A stretch of DNA of 64,000 nucleotides from Flavobacterium piscisymbiosum (GCF_020905295.1 NZ_JAJJMM010000001.1:992001-1056000); one strand, 5' to 3'. Shown: positions 44,907-52,978, counted from the stretch's first letter. Made by a program: numbers and translations. Notes: generated by a model from the sequence alone, not told the origin.

Positions 44907-45234
44907 CAAAGTTTTTTATTAGCTATGTCAGGCTGAGCGAAGTCCAAGCCCCGCAAAGTTTTTTTAATAAGTTTTAATTAATCGCGCAATCCCGATAGCT
45001 ATCGGGAGCAAAGGCTTAAAGTTTTATTTTAAAGCCACATATTAAAAGATTAAAGTGATTTTTTAAATCTGCTAAAATCTTTTAAAATCAGCGTGAAACA
45101 AAAAATGCTTTATAATCTTTGCGCAGATGGATTAAAATCCATCCCTACAATATAAATCGAGCCAAAGGCTCTTTCTAAAAAAATTTGCGGGGCTTCGACT
45201 CCGCTCAGCCTGACATAGCTAATAAAAAACTTTG
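44907..45234. repeat. 48-bp inverted repeat with 232-bp interior
   Basis: Arms 44907-44954 and 45187-45234 are reverse complements with two mismatches, beginning CAAAGTTTTTTATTAGCTAT and containing GTCAGGCTGAGCG. Inside lie the self-complementary CCCGATAGCTATCGGG (about 44988-45004, also found at 62063), a KpnI-like set of AAAATC words, and no ORF. The whole 44851-45256 gap holds nothing else. It looks like a non-autonomous mobile or regulatory palindrome, but no target duplication was seen. Confidence 0.75.
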
Positions 45235-45256
45235 CGCTGCTTGCGGTTAAAAAAAC

Positions 45257-45799
45257 TTAAGCCCTCTTAATCTCATGCCCCACATATTCCTCCAAAGCAG
45301 CAAACATATCATCTACAGAAAGTACTTCGAAATCAGGATGGTTTTTCAGGAAATTAGCATTTAGCGTAATCAGGTTTTCTTCAAGTTCAAAAAACGTATC
45401 ATTATTCAAAGAATCGCGAACCGGATTTACACCTTCCAGTTTTCCGCTTACAAATTTATTCAGCTTTACGCTGCTCATTAGTTTTACCTTTTTGCTTTGT
45501 TGCTGAAACAATTCAAGATGTTTTTCGGCGCCAATTAAAGCCAAACCTTCTTCGATAAGTTCGTTCAATTCCTTGTTCCAACCCGATTTATAAACAAACT
45601 GCGAAAAATTCCCTTCCGCATATTGCGAATAGTAATAATCGAGATAATAACTCATCAACGCATCTTCGTGAATAAACTCGTCATCGACACCTTCCTCACG
45701 CATTAAATTAATTACCGAAATATTAGAATGAATCACATCCTGAAGATTTTCACTATTCATTGCCGTTTCAGAAACTAGTATTCTACCGAACTCCTCCAT
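45257..45799 (-). CDS. DMP19/DUF4375-like protein
   Basis: 180 residues, mostly helical and acidic. The segment DALMSYYLDYYYSQYAEGNFSQFVYKSGWNKELNELIEEGLALIGAEKHLELF resembles DUF4375 (DMP19), a family found among immunity proteins. No signal peptide. No toxin gene is adjacent. The first gene of the accessory region, leftward; the pentapeptide-repeat gene is divergent about 300 bp away. Confidence 0.7.
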   Translation of the reverse strand: MEEFGRILVSETAMNSENLQDVIHSNISVINLMREEGVDDEFIHEDALMSYYLDYYYSQYAEGNFSQFVYKSGWNKELNELIEEGLALIGAEKHLELFQQQSKKVKLMSSVKLNKFVSGKLEGVNPVRDSLNNDTFFELEENLITLNANFLKNHPDFEVLSVDDMFAALEEYVGHEIKRA

Positions 45800-45865
45800 T
45801 TTGATATTTTTTAAGATTGATTTGCAAATTTCGATGAAATAATAATAGGATTCACAATAATTTTT

Positions 45866-45956
45866 TGGGCGTTCCCTCCGGTCGGGCTATTCGCTGCAAG
45901 TCCTCGCACTTCCTTCGTCAGGCTGTGGGCTTTTCGCTACTATCCCTAACGCGAAT
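45866..45956. repeat. GC-rich dispersed repeat
   Basis: GGGCGTTCCCTCCGGTCGGG at 45867, then CTTCCTTCGTCAGGCTGTGG and finally ATCCCTAACGCG. By eye this is above 50% G+C in an AT-rich genome. The wording matches a repeat I recall from many Flavobacterium genomes; the ends of the element could not be defined from one copy. The rest of the 45800-46095 gap is AT-rich, with no ORF. Confidence 0.65.
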
Positions 45957-46095
45957 CAGTTTTTATAAGAAGATTTTATTTTATGAGATTTTTGAAGTAA
46001 AAAAAGTATTTTAGCACCACAAAAATTTAATCTAATTAACCATCCTTATTTAAAGTAATTATACATACACTTTCAAATAAATAAACTATTCAATT

Positions 46096-46626
46096 TTGGA
46101 AAACGCAAAAATTATAAAAAGAATTGGTTACATCAGCCTTGCCATTGGTGTTCTAACACTCTTAATCTTCCATAATTATCCTGAAAGTTGGATTTTTAAA
46201 CCATTCGTACAAGATACATATGCAAATTTTTCTTTTGAACTTTTAAGTATTTCTGCTACGATTTTATTGATAAATTATCTTTATGAGAACAAAGAAATTG
46301 AAAACAACAAAAAACGACTTATTAGAGAACTAGGAAGCGAAGACAAAGGGTTCACTTCTAGGGCACTAAAAGAGATTAAGGAACTAGGCTATTTAACAGA
46401 TGGCAGCTTGAACGGGATAGATTTATCAAAAGCAAATTTAGAGGGATTGGATTTCTCTAATGCCTGTTTGGAAAACACTATTTTTAACAACGCATTACTA
46501 AATAAAGCGATCTTTAAATATGCAAATTTAAAAAATACCAGTTTTCTAAATGCCGAATTAAGAGAAAGTAATTTTGAAAATGCGATATTTGACAAAACCG
46601 TACTTAAAAATTCTAATTTGTATTGA
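46096..46626 (+). CDS. Membrane-anchored pentapeptide-repeat protein, N-terminal part (stopped by in-frame TGA)
   Basis: 176 residues up to a TGA at 46624-46626. Two membrane helices come first (IGYISLAIGVLTLLIF and FELLSISATILLINYLY), then a charged linker and a pentapeptide-repeat run from about residue 112 (NGIDL SKANL EGLDF and on). The start is TTG at 46096: the in-frame stop at 46078 is close upstream and no ATG lies near. The repeats continue in the same register beyond the stop to 46929, so the ORF is best read as a broken or read-through gene. The NACHT gene follows. Base composition is visibly poorer in G+C than neighbouring genes. Confidence 0.75.
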   Translation: MENAKIIKRIGYISLAIGVLTLLIFHNYPESWIFKPFVQDTYANFSFELLSISATILLINYLYENKEIENNKKRLIRELGSEDKGFTSRALKEIKELGYLTDGSLNGIDLSKANLEGLDFSNACLENTIFNNALLNKAIFKYANLKNTSFLNAELRESNFENAIFDKTVLKNSNLY

Positions 46627-46929
46627 TCAATACTTAACAATTCGAAAATTTCCAATTCTGATTTTTTAAATTCCAATTTTGAACTTGTAGAATTAATTGA
46701 TGTTCAGATTAATAATTCCAAATTTGATAGAGCTACATTTAAACTTTCCAATTTAACGAGAGCAAAATTTATAGAATGTAATTTAACCGGAGCAAATTTC
46801 AACAACACTAATTTAAAAAATTCTACATTTGAAAGATGTGATCTTAAAAATGTAGAAGATTGGCATAAATCTTCCGAATTAGCAAGTTGTAATTATAGCA
46901 CTTCAGTAAATATTCCAAATATAAACTAA
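46627..46929 (+). pseudogene. Continuation of the pentapeptide-repeat protein after the in-frame stop
   Basis: 100 further codons in the same frame without another stop until TAA at 46927. The pentads keep register across the stop: ENAIF DKTVL KNSNL Y*SIL NNSKI SNSDF, continuing to TRAKF IECNL TGANF NNTNL and ending SVNIPNIN. No ATG, GTG or TTG lies early enough to start it independently. Either a recent nonsense mutation (for example CGA to TGA) inactivated the gene, or the TGA is read through. Confidence 0.8.
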
Positions 46930-46941
46930 ATAAGATTAATT

Positions 46942-48447
46942 ATGCTTAACTATATTATAGAAGAAATTATATCTAAATATTTAGGATATAAGAGAAATCA
47001 TGAAGATGTAATGAAAATACATCAATCATTAGAACAATATATAAATAAAGAATACAATAAATTAAATCAAACAAAAAACTTAATTTTCAGAAATGAGCCA
47101 ATCAATTTTAACGAAAATTATATCCCATTAACATTAACAAGTAAAACAAAAAATTTCAGAGTAAATGATCCAATTAATTTAATAAAGGAATATGAGTATA
47201 TTGGAATTATTGGTTCTGCAGGTAGTGGCAAAACAACCATACTAAAACACATTGCACTTTCTTGTATTGAAAATCAATATAAAATACCTATTTATATTGA
47301 ACTTAGAAACTTAGAATCTAAAATTTTAAGTTTTGAAGATTATATTGCTTCATCAGTTAACGAAGATTTTCCTGATCAAATAAAATCCTTATTTAAATCT
47401 GGAGAATTTATATTTTTATTTGATGGATTTGATGAAATTGACTACGTAGAAGGTAATGATTTTATAACTAAAATTGACAGTTTTATTAACAAATATAATA
47501 ACAACATTTTTGTTATGACTTCTCGTCCTGGTACAAATATTGAAAGTATTCCACCCTTACATATTTTTAATATTAATCCTTTAAATTCTGACGATATTTA
47601 TTTATATGTTAATAAAATAAATTTACCTAATAAACTAAAAAGAGATATTCTTGACAATATTAAGAATAATTATAATTTAAAGGGGATTCTTAATATACCT
47701 TTATTCTTATCACTTTATATTGCTTCTTACAATAATGGCAATAAAAACTTTTTAGATAAAAAAAGTATCTTCTTTAGAAATATCATTGATGCACTATTCT
47801 CACATCATGATTCTATATCTAAATTAGGTTATGTAAGGGATAAAATCTCAGAATTAAACAAAGATGAACTTGAAAAAATAACAACAGCTCTTGCATTTAG
47901 AATGCTTTTTTCTGGAAAATTCGAACTATCTAAGGATGATATTTACAAAGAATTTGATATCATAAAAAGAACAACAAAAATAGCTTTTGAGAATGAAAAA
48001 TTATTATTTGATTTAACAATTACAATAAATATACTTTTAGATGAAGAAAATCATTATATTTTTCCTCACATTTTAATATTAGAATATCTTACTTGTTTAT
48101 TTATTAGCAGACTAGACAACACTTTTAAACAAGAATTTTACAACAAACTAGCAAGAAACAGTAGAATTTATTTGAGTCAAAATTTTTATGATTTTTTACA
48201 CGAATTAGACTATAAGTACTTTACTAAATATTATATAATAGCATTATTGAAAAATTACTTAAAGAATACTATCAATTTTTCAGATGAAGAAAATTTTCGT
48301 GATATAAAAAATGGAACTATAATACCATATATAGCTGAAAAATATGGACCTAAATATGATTTGTATGAAACACTAAATATGTTGGAACTTGAATTTATAA
48401 ATGATGATAATAATAGCTTTTCAAATGATTTATTTGATGTTTTATAA
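46942..48447 (+). CDS. NACHT-domain STAND NTPase
   Basis: 501-residue cytosolic NTPase of the NACHT class. Walker A GSAGSGKTT (91-99), Walker B FIFLFDGFDEID with Asp161 and Asp164/Glu165, the Arg-containing sensor VMTSRPG (near 195), and the GILNIPLFLSL motif with its Pro near 253, all in the expected order. About 240 C-terminal residues (helical, e.g. ITINILLDEENHYIFPHILILEYL) show no LRR or TPR motif I recognise. Bacterial NACHT proteins are often anti-phage sensors that kill or arrest infected cells. It starts 12 bp after the pentapeptide-repeat frame ends and is markedly AT-rich, suggesting transfer. Its stop codon lies in the loop of a terminator hairpin. Confidence 0.88.
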   Translation: MLNYIIEEIISKYLGYKRNHEDVMKIHQSLEQYINKEYNKLNQTKNLIFRNEPINFNENYIPLTLTSKTKNFRVNDPINLIKEYEYIGIIGSAGSGKTTILKHIALSCIENQYKIPIYIELRNLESKILSFEDYIASSVNEDFPDQIKSLFKSGEFIFLFDGFDEIDYVEGNDFITKIDSFINKYNNNIFVMTSRPGTNIESIPPLHIFNINPLNSDDIYLYVNKINLPNKLKRDILDNIKNNYNLKGILNIPLFLSLYIASYNNGNKNFLDKKSIFFRNIIDALFSHHDSISKLGYVRDKISELNKDELEKITTALAFRMLFSGKFELSKDDIYKEFDIIKRTTKIAFENEKLLFDLTITINILLDEENHYIFPHILILEYLTCLFISRLDNTFKQEFYNKLARNSRIYLSQNFYDFLHELDYKYFTKYYIIALLKNYLKNTINFSDEENFRDIKNGTIIPYIAEKYGPKYDLYETLNMLELEFINDDNNSFSNDLFDVL

Positions 48448-48475
48448 AAACATCAAATAAATCATTTGCTTTTTT
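48422..48475 (+). terminator. Intrinsic terminator overlapping the NACHT stop codon
   Basis: 21-bp perfect arms 48422-48442 and 48448-48468 with loop TATAA, followed by CTTTTTTT. The TAA of the NACHT gene is in the loop, so the last six codons are part of the stem. Confidence 0.9.
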
Positions 48476-48523
48476 TCATGTTACAAGGCTGATTTGGAAA
48501 CATCAATCAAAAACAAAATCCTC

Positions 48524-49285
48524 ATGCCCCAAATACACCACCTCAACTGCGTGAAAATTGTTTCACCCGTAAACGACAATGTTTGCGGACATTGTTTATT
48601 GATTCAGGAAAACGACAAACTCATTTTAGTCGATACCGGAATTGGTCTTTTAGACATTCAAAACCCGGAAGAAAGAATCGGTCAACAACTTATAGATATG
48701 GTTGGATATCGTTTTGATGAAAATCAAACCGCAATAAGACAAATCGAAAAACTGGGACTTGATCCGGAAAAAGTGACCGATTGTATTATTTCTCATCTCG
48801 ATAATGATCATATTGGCGGTTTGGCAGATTTTCCAAACGCAACCGTTCACGTTGGATTGGAAGAATGCGACAACTATATTTCAGGAAATCCAAGGTATTT
48901 AAAAACACCTTTATCGCATCAGCCAACAATAAAAACCTACGAAAAATTAGATTTGAACTGGTTTGGATTCGAAGCCAGAAAAGTCGACATCGATACTGAA
49001 ACAGAAATTTACCTAATTCCCCTTTTCGGACATACATTAGGACATTGCGGTGTTGCGATAAAAACAGAAAAAGGATGGTTATTTTATATTGCCGATGCTT
49101 ATTATATGCGAATTGAACTTACCAATAGCGATCATCCCGTAAACCAATTGGCAAAAATGCGAGCCGAAGACAACGATTTACGATTGAGCACTTTAGATAA
49201 AATCAGAAATTTAATAAACGAACATCCTGAAATCGAAGTTTTTGGATATCATGATATCGAAGAGTTTAATTTTTATAAGAACTAA
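48524..49285 (+). CDS. Metallo-beta-lactamase-fold hydrolase (lactonase-like)
   Basis: 253 residues from the ATG at 48524 (a TTG ten codons upstream is also open). Metal-binding motif ISHLDNDHIGG (HxxxDH), second His in GHTLGHCG, Asp in IADAYYMR, and the final His in GYHDIEEF. It resembles N-acyl-homoserine-lactone lactonases such as AiiA, but substrate specificity is not readable. It follows the NACHT terminator directly and has normal base composition for the genome, so it likely forms the right boundary of the AT-rich unit. Confidence 0.85.
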   Translation: MPQIHHLNCVKIVSPVNDNVCGHCLLIQENDKLILVDTGIGLLDIQNPEERIGQQLIDMVGYRFDENQTAIRQIEKLGLDPEKVTDCIISHLDNDHIGGLADFPNATVHVGLEECDNYISGNPRYLKTPLSHQPTIKTYEKLDLNWFGFEARKVDIDTETEIYLIPLFGHTLGHCGVAIKTEKGWLFYIADAYYMRIELTNSDHPVNQLAKMRAEDNDLRLSTLDKIRNLINEHPEIEVFGYHDIEEFNFYKN

Positions 49286-49434
49286 AAAGCAAAATTTTAT
49301 AAAAAAAATAGAAATTTTAACGCAACCATTTTTCAAAAGGGTCATCTGTTAACAAAGAGAATGCTTTATCCTATCCTGAAATACTCAAATACGAAAAAGC
49401 AGTTCTCTATTAAAAACGTAAAAACCCTTAGTTT

Positions 49435-49716
49435 ATGGATGACCTACCAAAAAACCTCACCTTATTTTACGTCTCAGGCATATGCTCTCTCATAGTAGGA
49501 ATAATTTATGCCATAATGCTCATCGACGGAAATTCAGGACCAGACGGATTAATGGGAATTTATATTTTGTTTGGTTTGCTTCCGGTTATTATTCTCATAA
49601 TAATCGATCGGTTTCTGGTTACAAAATTTGGGAATCAAAAAGTAAATATAGTGGAGTTCTCTTTTCTGGGATTTATTTTATTCTTGTGGATTATAAAAAT
49701 GGTTTTAAATTTGTAA
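49435..49716 (+). CDS. Small hypothetical membrane protein
   Basis: 93 residues with about three helices (LFYVSGICSLIVGIIYAIML, IYILFGLLPVIILIIIDRFLV, FLGFILFLWIIKMVLNL). No family recognised. In the 150 bp upstream no promoter box could be named. Confidence 0.65.
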   Translation: MDDLPKNLTLFYVSGICSLIVGIIYAIMLIDGNSGPDGLMGIYILFGLLPVIILIIIDRFLVTKFGNQKVNIVEFSFLGFILFLWIIKMVLNL

Positions 49717-49760
49717 AATGCTCATAAAAAACATTAAGTTTATATATTAAATATATTTTC

Positions 49761-50195
49761 ATGAGCTTAAACTACAACTTAGAAACACAATTTCTAAAAA
49801 AAGTCGAGGATCCTAATAATATAACAAACAAAAGAGAAATATTAACAGATGATCAAATAAAAGACATTCTTGAAAAACACCCAAAAATTCCGAAAGATTA
49901 TATTGCTTACTTGCAAGAAATTGGTTCCGGAAATTTTAGAGAATGTAAATTTAAAGTCCATCCCTTTCTTTTTGATCTTGAAGATATTGGACTTGAAGAT
50001 CATTATGAGCTAAAATCTAATGTATATTTTTTTGGAGATAATTATTGTGGCGACTTTTCAGGCTTTGACTTTGACAATAATGACGGCAATGTTGTCGAAT
50101 TTTGGCATGAAAGCGGAGAACTATATTATACTAATCAATCTTTTCATACTTACATTAGGGAACAAATGCAAATAGATGAAGACGAAAATAGCTAA
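49761..50195 (+). CDS. SMI1/KNR4 (SUKH) family protein
   Basis: 144 residues of the SUKH superfamily, typical immunity proteins of contact-dependent toxin systems: ILEKHPKIPKDYIAYLQEIGSGNF (start motif), then YFFGDNYCGDFSGFDFDNNDGNVVEFWHESGELYY. Acidic, cytosolic. The last 20 bp overlap the next gene, so the two are coupled. A cognate toxin is not in the window. Confidence 0.85.
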   Translation: MSLNYNLETQFLKKVEDPNNITNKREILTDDQIKDILEKHPKIPKDYIAYLQEIGSGNFRECKFKVHPFLFDLEDIGLEDHYELKSNVYFFGDNYCGDFSGFDFDNNDGNVVEFWHESGELYYTNQSFHTYIREQMQIDEDENS

Positions 50196-50649
50196 CTCAG
50201 AATTTGAAGAAACTTTTTCATCTCTAAAAAGAATTGGAGAAAGATTTGCGAGCGCAAAAACCACTTTCGAATTATTAAAAGAATTAAATCCGGAAACCAC
50301 AACAGCACAAACTCACATTCTGGTTTCCGAACTCAATAAAATTCAATTTTCGTCTAATACAAACACTGTTTTCTATTTCTATTTTCCAATAGTAAGTCAC
50401 ATTCTCTATTATAAACCTGAATACGAAAAAGATCTTTTAAGATATCTAATAGGTCCAAACTTCGCAAACGGAACATCTGAAGTTGATGAAATGATTGCAA
50501 TGATCAAAGGAGCAATGGAATTTAAACTTAAAGAAAACGAATTTTATTTAACCAACGAAAGTCAGTTTTGGGTTGAGAACGAACTTCCTAAACTGGAAAA
50601 AGAAATTCAGCGAGAAATAGATCTTTGCTGGAAAGAACTTGAGGAATAA
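50176..50649 (+). CDS. Hypothetical protein coupled to the SUKH gene
   Basis: 157 residues, mainly helical and acidic (RIGERFASAKTTFELLKELNPETTTAQTHILVSELNK, then NELPKLEKEIQREIDLCWKELEE). It starts inside the SUKH gene by 20 bp, so probably translated together. No domain recognised; immunity-protein partners are often of this size, but that is inference. Confidence 0.6.
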   Translation: MKTKIANSEFEETFSSLKRIGERFASAKTTFELLKELNPETTTAQTHILVSELNKIQFSSNTNTVFYFYFPIVSHILYYKPEYEKDLLRYLIGPNFANGTSEVDEMIAMIKGAMEFKLKENEFYLTNESQFWVENELPKLEKEIQREIDLCWKELEE

Positions 50650-50704
50650 AGCACAAAATTGAAATTTGAATTGAACACAACATCTATAAAATAAAGAATA
50701 ATCG

Positions 50705-51196
50705 ATGAAAAAGAATGCATTGCTTTTAGCCTTAATTATTACATTTTCCTGTCATAAAACCGAAACAATAAAAGCTCCGGCAACAATAAATACAGAAAAA
50801 ACAATTGCAAAAGATACAATCAAACCTGTATCAACTAAAAATATAAGTGATTCTATAACCTGCATTGATGTTGTTTTAGAAATTTTGAGAACTGCGCCAT
50901 CTTATGTTGAAGGAACAAAAGGTTTATACGAAGCTGTTGTAAAAAATGGAGGAACTTCTTTTGGAATTACAGTTGAAGGAAGCCCGAATCCGAAAAGAGA
51001 CAACTCCCTCGATTACTCAGAAACTTATGAATTAAATCTTCATGAAACTTATCCTGACCGAATGCCAACTATTGCAAGATATACTTTTGATCCGTCTAAA
51101 AACGAACTTTACGAATACGACACAGCCAATGATTCTTTGATGCCAATTGCCTTCAACAAAAATTTGATTCTAAAATATAATAAAATCTGCAAATAG
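50705..51196 (+). CDS. Hypothetical lipoprotein
   Basis: 163 residues, signal and lipobox (LLLALIITFSC, Cys16), Thr/Lys-rich linker, then a compact domain (CIDVVLEILRTAPSYVEGTKGLYEAVVKNGGTSFGITVEGSPN and TPRYTFDPS-like ARYTFDPSKNELYEYD). Unknown function. Follows the SUKH pair by 55 bp in the same direction. Confidence 0.65.
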   Translation: MKKNALLLALIITFSCHKTETIKAPATINTEKTIAKDTIKPVSTKNISDSITCIDVVLEILRTAPSYVEGTKGLYEAVVKNGGTSFGITVEGSPNPKRDNSLDYSETYELNLHETYPDRMPTIARYTFDPSKNELYEYDTANDSLMPIAFNKNLILKYNKICK

Positions 51197-51218
51197 TAAA
51201 ACAAAAGCAAACAGCAAA

Positions 51219-51389
51219 TTAAACAATACCAGATTCGTCATTATTCTTCTTTTCATTCATTTTGGCCACTAAAGCTTTCAAACGTAAGGCACGTTCTTTT
51301 TTTTCGGCTTGAAGTTTGGCCTTTTTCTTATTGAGCAATTTAGTATGCAAAGCCTTGTTTTTGGTATTTTTCTCAGGACCTTTTGCCAT
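51219..51389 (-). CDS. Small basic lysine-rich protein
   Basis: 56 residues, starting MAKGPEKNTKNKALHTKL, continuing with a Lys/Leu/Ala-rich helix (LNKKKAKLQAEKKERALRL) and ending NNDESGIV. About a third of residues are Lys or Arg; it looks like a helical nucleic-acid or ribosome-associated small protein. The ATG is at 51387-51389 and the TAA at 51219-51221. It is on the opposite strand in an otherwise empty gap, an easily overlooked gene. I recall similar small basic proteins in Flavobacterium; the function is not known. Confidence 0.7.
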   Translation of the reverse strand: MAKGPEKNTKNKALHTKLLNKKKAKLQAEKKERALRLKALVAKMNEKKNNDESGIV

Positions 51390-51459
51390 AATTTAATTTT
51401 CTTTAATTACGTTTACAAAGATAAAGAACTAATTGCGAGAACAAGTCTTAAAAGCAAAA

Positions 51460-51636
51460 ATGGATCCTGAAAAACTTCGAGATATTATAATTCCACTAAT
51501 CGTTATTGGTGTAGGTTTATTTGTAAGAACAACAGAAAATAAAAATTACCAGGACGCAAAAAAATGGGGTAAGTATTTAATAATTATTGGTGTAGTTTCG
51601 CTCATTATTAGAAACATTGATCTATTAATCAATTAA
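51460..51636 (+). CDS. Small hypothetical membrane protein
   Basis: 58 residues from the ATG at 51460 (TTG at 51433 is also open): MDPEKLRDIIIPLIVIGVGLFVR, then a second helix KYLIIIGVVSLIIRNI. Two-helix membrane protein of unknown role. It begins about 70 bp after the start of the divergent small basic gene. Confidence 0.55.
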   Translation: MDPEKLRDIIIPLIVIGVGLFVRTTENKNYQDAKKWGKYLIIIGVVSLIIRNIDLLIN

Positions 51637-51677
51637 TATTATTTTGCGATTTTTAAAAAATAAATCTCTGAGAATAA

Positions 51678-52166
51678 ATGAAGTTATCATACAATAATTG
51701 CAAAATTGAAATCGCAGAAGAAAAAATTAAATGCGAATATTTATACTTGGCCAATAAAAAAATAGATTGGGAAATAACTTTAGCCGAAAAAATAATCTAT
51801 CAAATAAACTCCAAAGAAATAATACTTATCCCAGAAGAAATCAAAGAATTTCAATTCGAAATAGCAGATATCTCTCATAGATCGTCAAACTTAAGTCAGG
51901 AAGCAGTAATTTATTATTTAAAAAAGGGAGAATTTGAGGCAATAGAATTTTTCAGATTTTGTGTGATTGAAGAAACAAAATTAAGTAGCCAAACAAAATC
52001 ATATGAATTCGCAAATGAAATATTAAAAGTTATATCCAATAAATATGACATTCCATTTTCATTTAAATATTATGTCGAAACTAAGAAAAAAAGAGATGCT
52101 ATATCCTATCTAATTTTATTGATAATCTTTTCTTTTTTATTTGGCCTATTAGCGAGTAATTTATAA
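51678..52166 (+). CDS. Hypothetical tail-anchored protein
   Basis: 162 residues: soluble N-terminal part (KIEIAEEKIKCEYLYLANKKIDWEI) and one C-terminal membrane helix (ISYLILLIIFSFLFGLLASNL) at the very end, so a tail-anchored cytosolic-facing protein. The PH-like strand pattern (IEIAEEKIKCEYLYLANKKI) is suggestive but not proof. Follows the preceding small membrane gene by 41 bp. Confidence 0.6.
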   Translation: MKLSYNNCKIEIAEEKIKCEYLYLANKKIDWEITLAEKIIYQINSKEIILIPEEIKEFQFEIADISHRSSNLSQEAVIYYLKKGEFEAIEFFRFCVIEETKLSSQTKSYEFANEILKVISNKYDIPFSFKYYVETKKKRDAISYLILLIIFSFLFGLLASNL

Positions 52167-52177
52167 AAATTAACTAA

Positions 52178-52735
52178 ATGAACGCAACTTTCTTCCCAAC
52201 ACAAGAACAATTTAGATCATGGTTGGAAAAGCATCACCAAAAAGAAACAGAACTTTTAGTAGGTTTTTATAAAGTGAATAGCAAAAAACCATCCATGTCC
52301 TGGTCAGAATCTGTCGATCAGGCGCTCTGTTTTGGCTGGATCGATGGCGTTCGCAGATCGATTGATGAAGAAAGTTATTCTATCAGGTTTACACCAAGAA
52401 AAAAATCCAGTATTTGGAGCGCTATCAATATCAAGAAAATCGAAACACTCACAAAAGCCGGATTGATGAAAGAAGCCGGAATAAAAGCTTTCGAATTCAG
52501 GTCTGAAGAAAGATCTAAAATTTACTCTCATGAAAATGAAGCGTATATTCTCGATCCTGAACTCGAAAAGCAATTTAAAGCTAATAAAACAGCTTGGGAA
52601 TATTTCAACAATCAGGCACCATCGTACAAAAAGGTAATAATTCACGTAATTATGAGCGCCAAACAAGAAAAAACCAGAATTGCAAGATTGGAAAAAGCGA
52701 TAAAGTTTAGTGCCGAAGGAAAAAGAATGCTGTAA
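52178..52735 (+). CDS. YdeI/OmpD-associated family protein
   Basis: 185 residues: FFPTQEQFRSWLEKHHQKETELLVGFYKVNSKKPSMSWSESVDQALCFGWIDGVRRSIDEESYSIRFTPRKKSSIWSAINIKK is the complete start of the family, with the FGWIDG and R-x-T-P-R-K-x-S-x-W-S signatures. Members are described as bacteriocin-resistance-associated or DUF1801-neighbouring proteins; no enzyme activity is known. It begins 11 bp after the tail-anchored gene. Confidence 0.88.
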   Translation: MNATFFPTQEQFRSWLEKHHQKETELLVGFYKVNSKKPSMSWSESVDQALCFGWIDGVRRSIDEESYSIRFTPRKKSSIWSAINIKKIETLTKAGLMKEAGIKAFEFRSEERSKIYSHENEAYILDPELEKQFKANKTAWEYFNNQAPSYKKVIIHVIMSAKQEKTRIARLEKAIKFSAEGKRML

Positions 52736-52978
52736 AAGAAAAACGAATCTTTGTAACTGAGATCAAAAGACAAATGGTAACTTTATTCTATCGAAAAAAA
52801 TTGAAGTATTGAAGTTACATCTGTATGTATTATTTTTTCACGCAGATTAAGCAGATTGAGCAGATTTTCTTTTTTAATCTTTAAACTGGATTTAAAATAC
52901 ATAGAAAAAAGTAGCATTCTATACTAAAACAATTTAGATGCAAAGTAGTAGCTTTTAATATGAACTTACATCACTTAT
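52736..52978. other. Intergenic region before the PhzF gene
   Basis: 243 bp, AT-rich. Only CACGCAGATTAAGCAGATTG at 52839-52865 stands out: the same GCAGATT words recur in the 61.7-62.0 kb repeat region. No gene seen. Confidence 0.5.

Noticed and set aside
44895..45250. CRISPR-like repetition
   Set aside because: The repeats are inverted pairs, not regularly spaced direct repeats with unique spacers; no cas genes are present.
46096..46929. Selenocysteine insertion at the TGA
   Set aside because: The stop sits in an ordinary repeat position with no catalytic reason for selenocysteine, and no SECIS-like hairpin was obvious downstream.
49482..49727. 81-residue ORF overlapping the small membrane protein gene
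   Set aside because: Same DNA in a second frame; the frame starting at 49435 gives clean membrane helices, this one does not.
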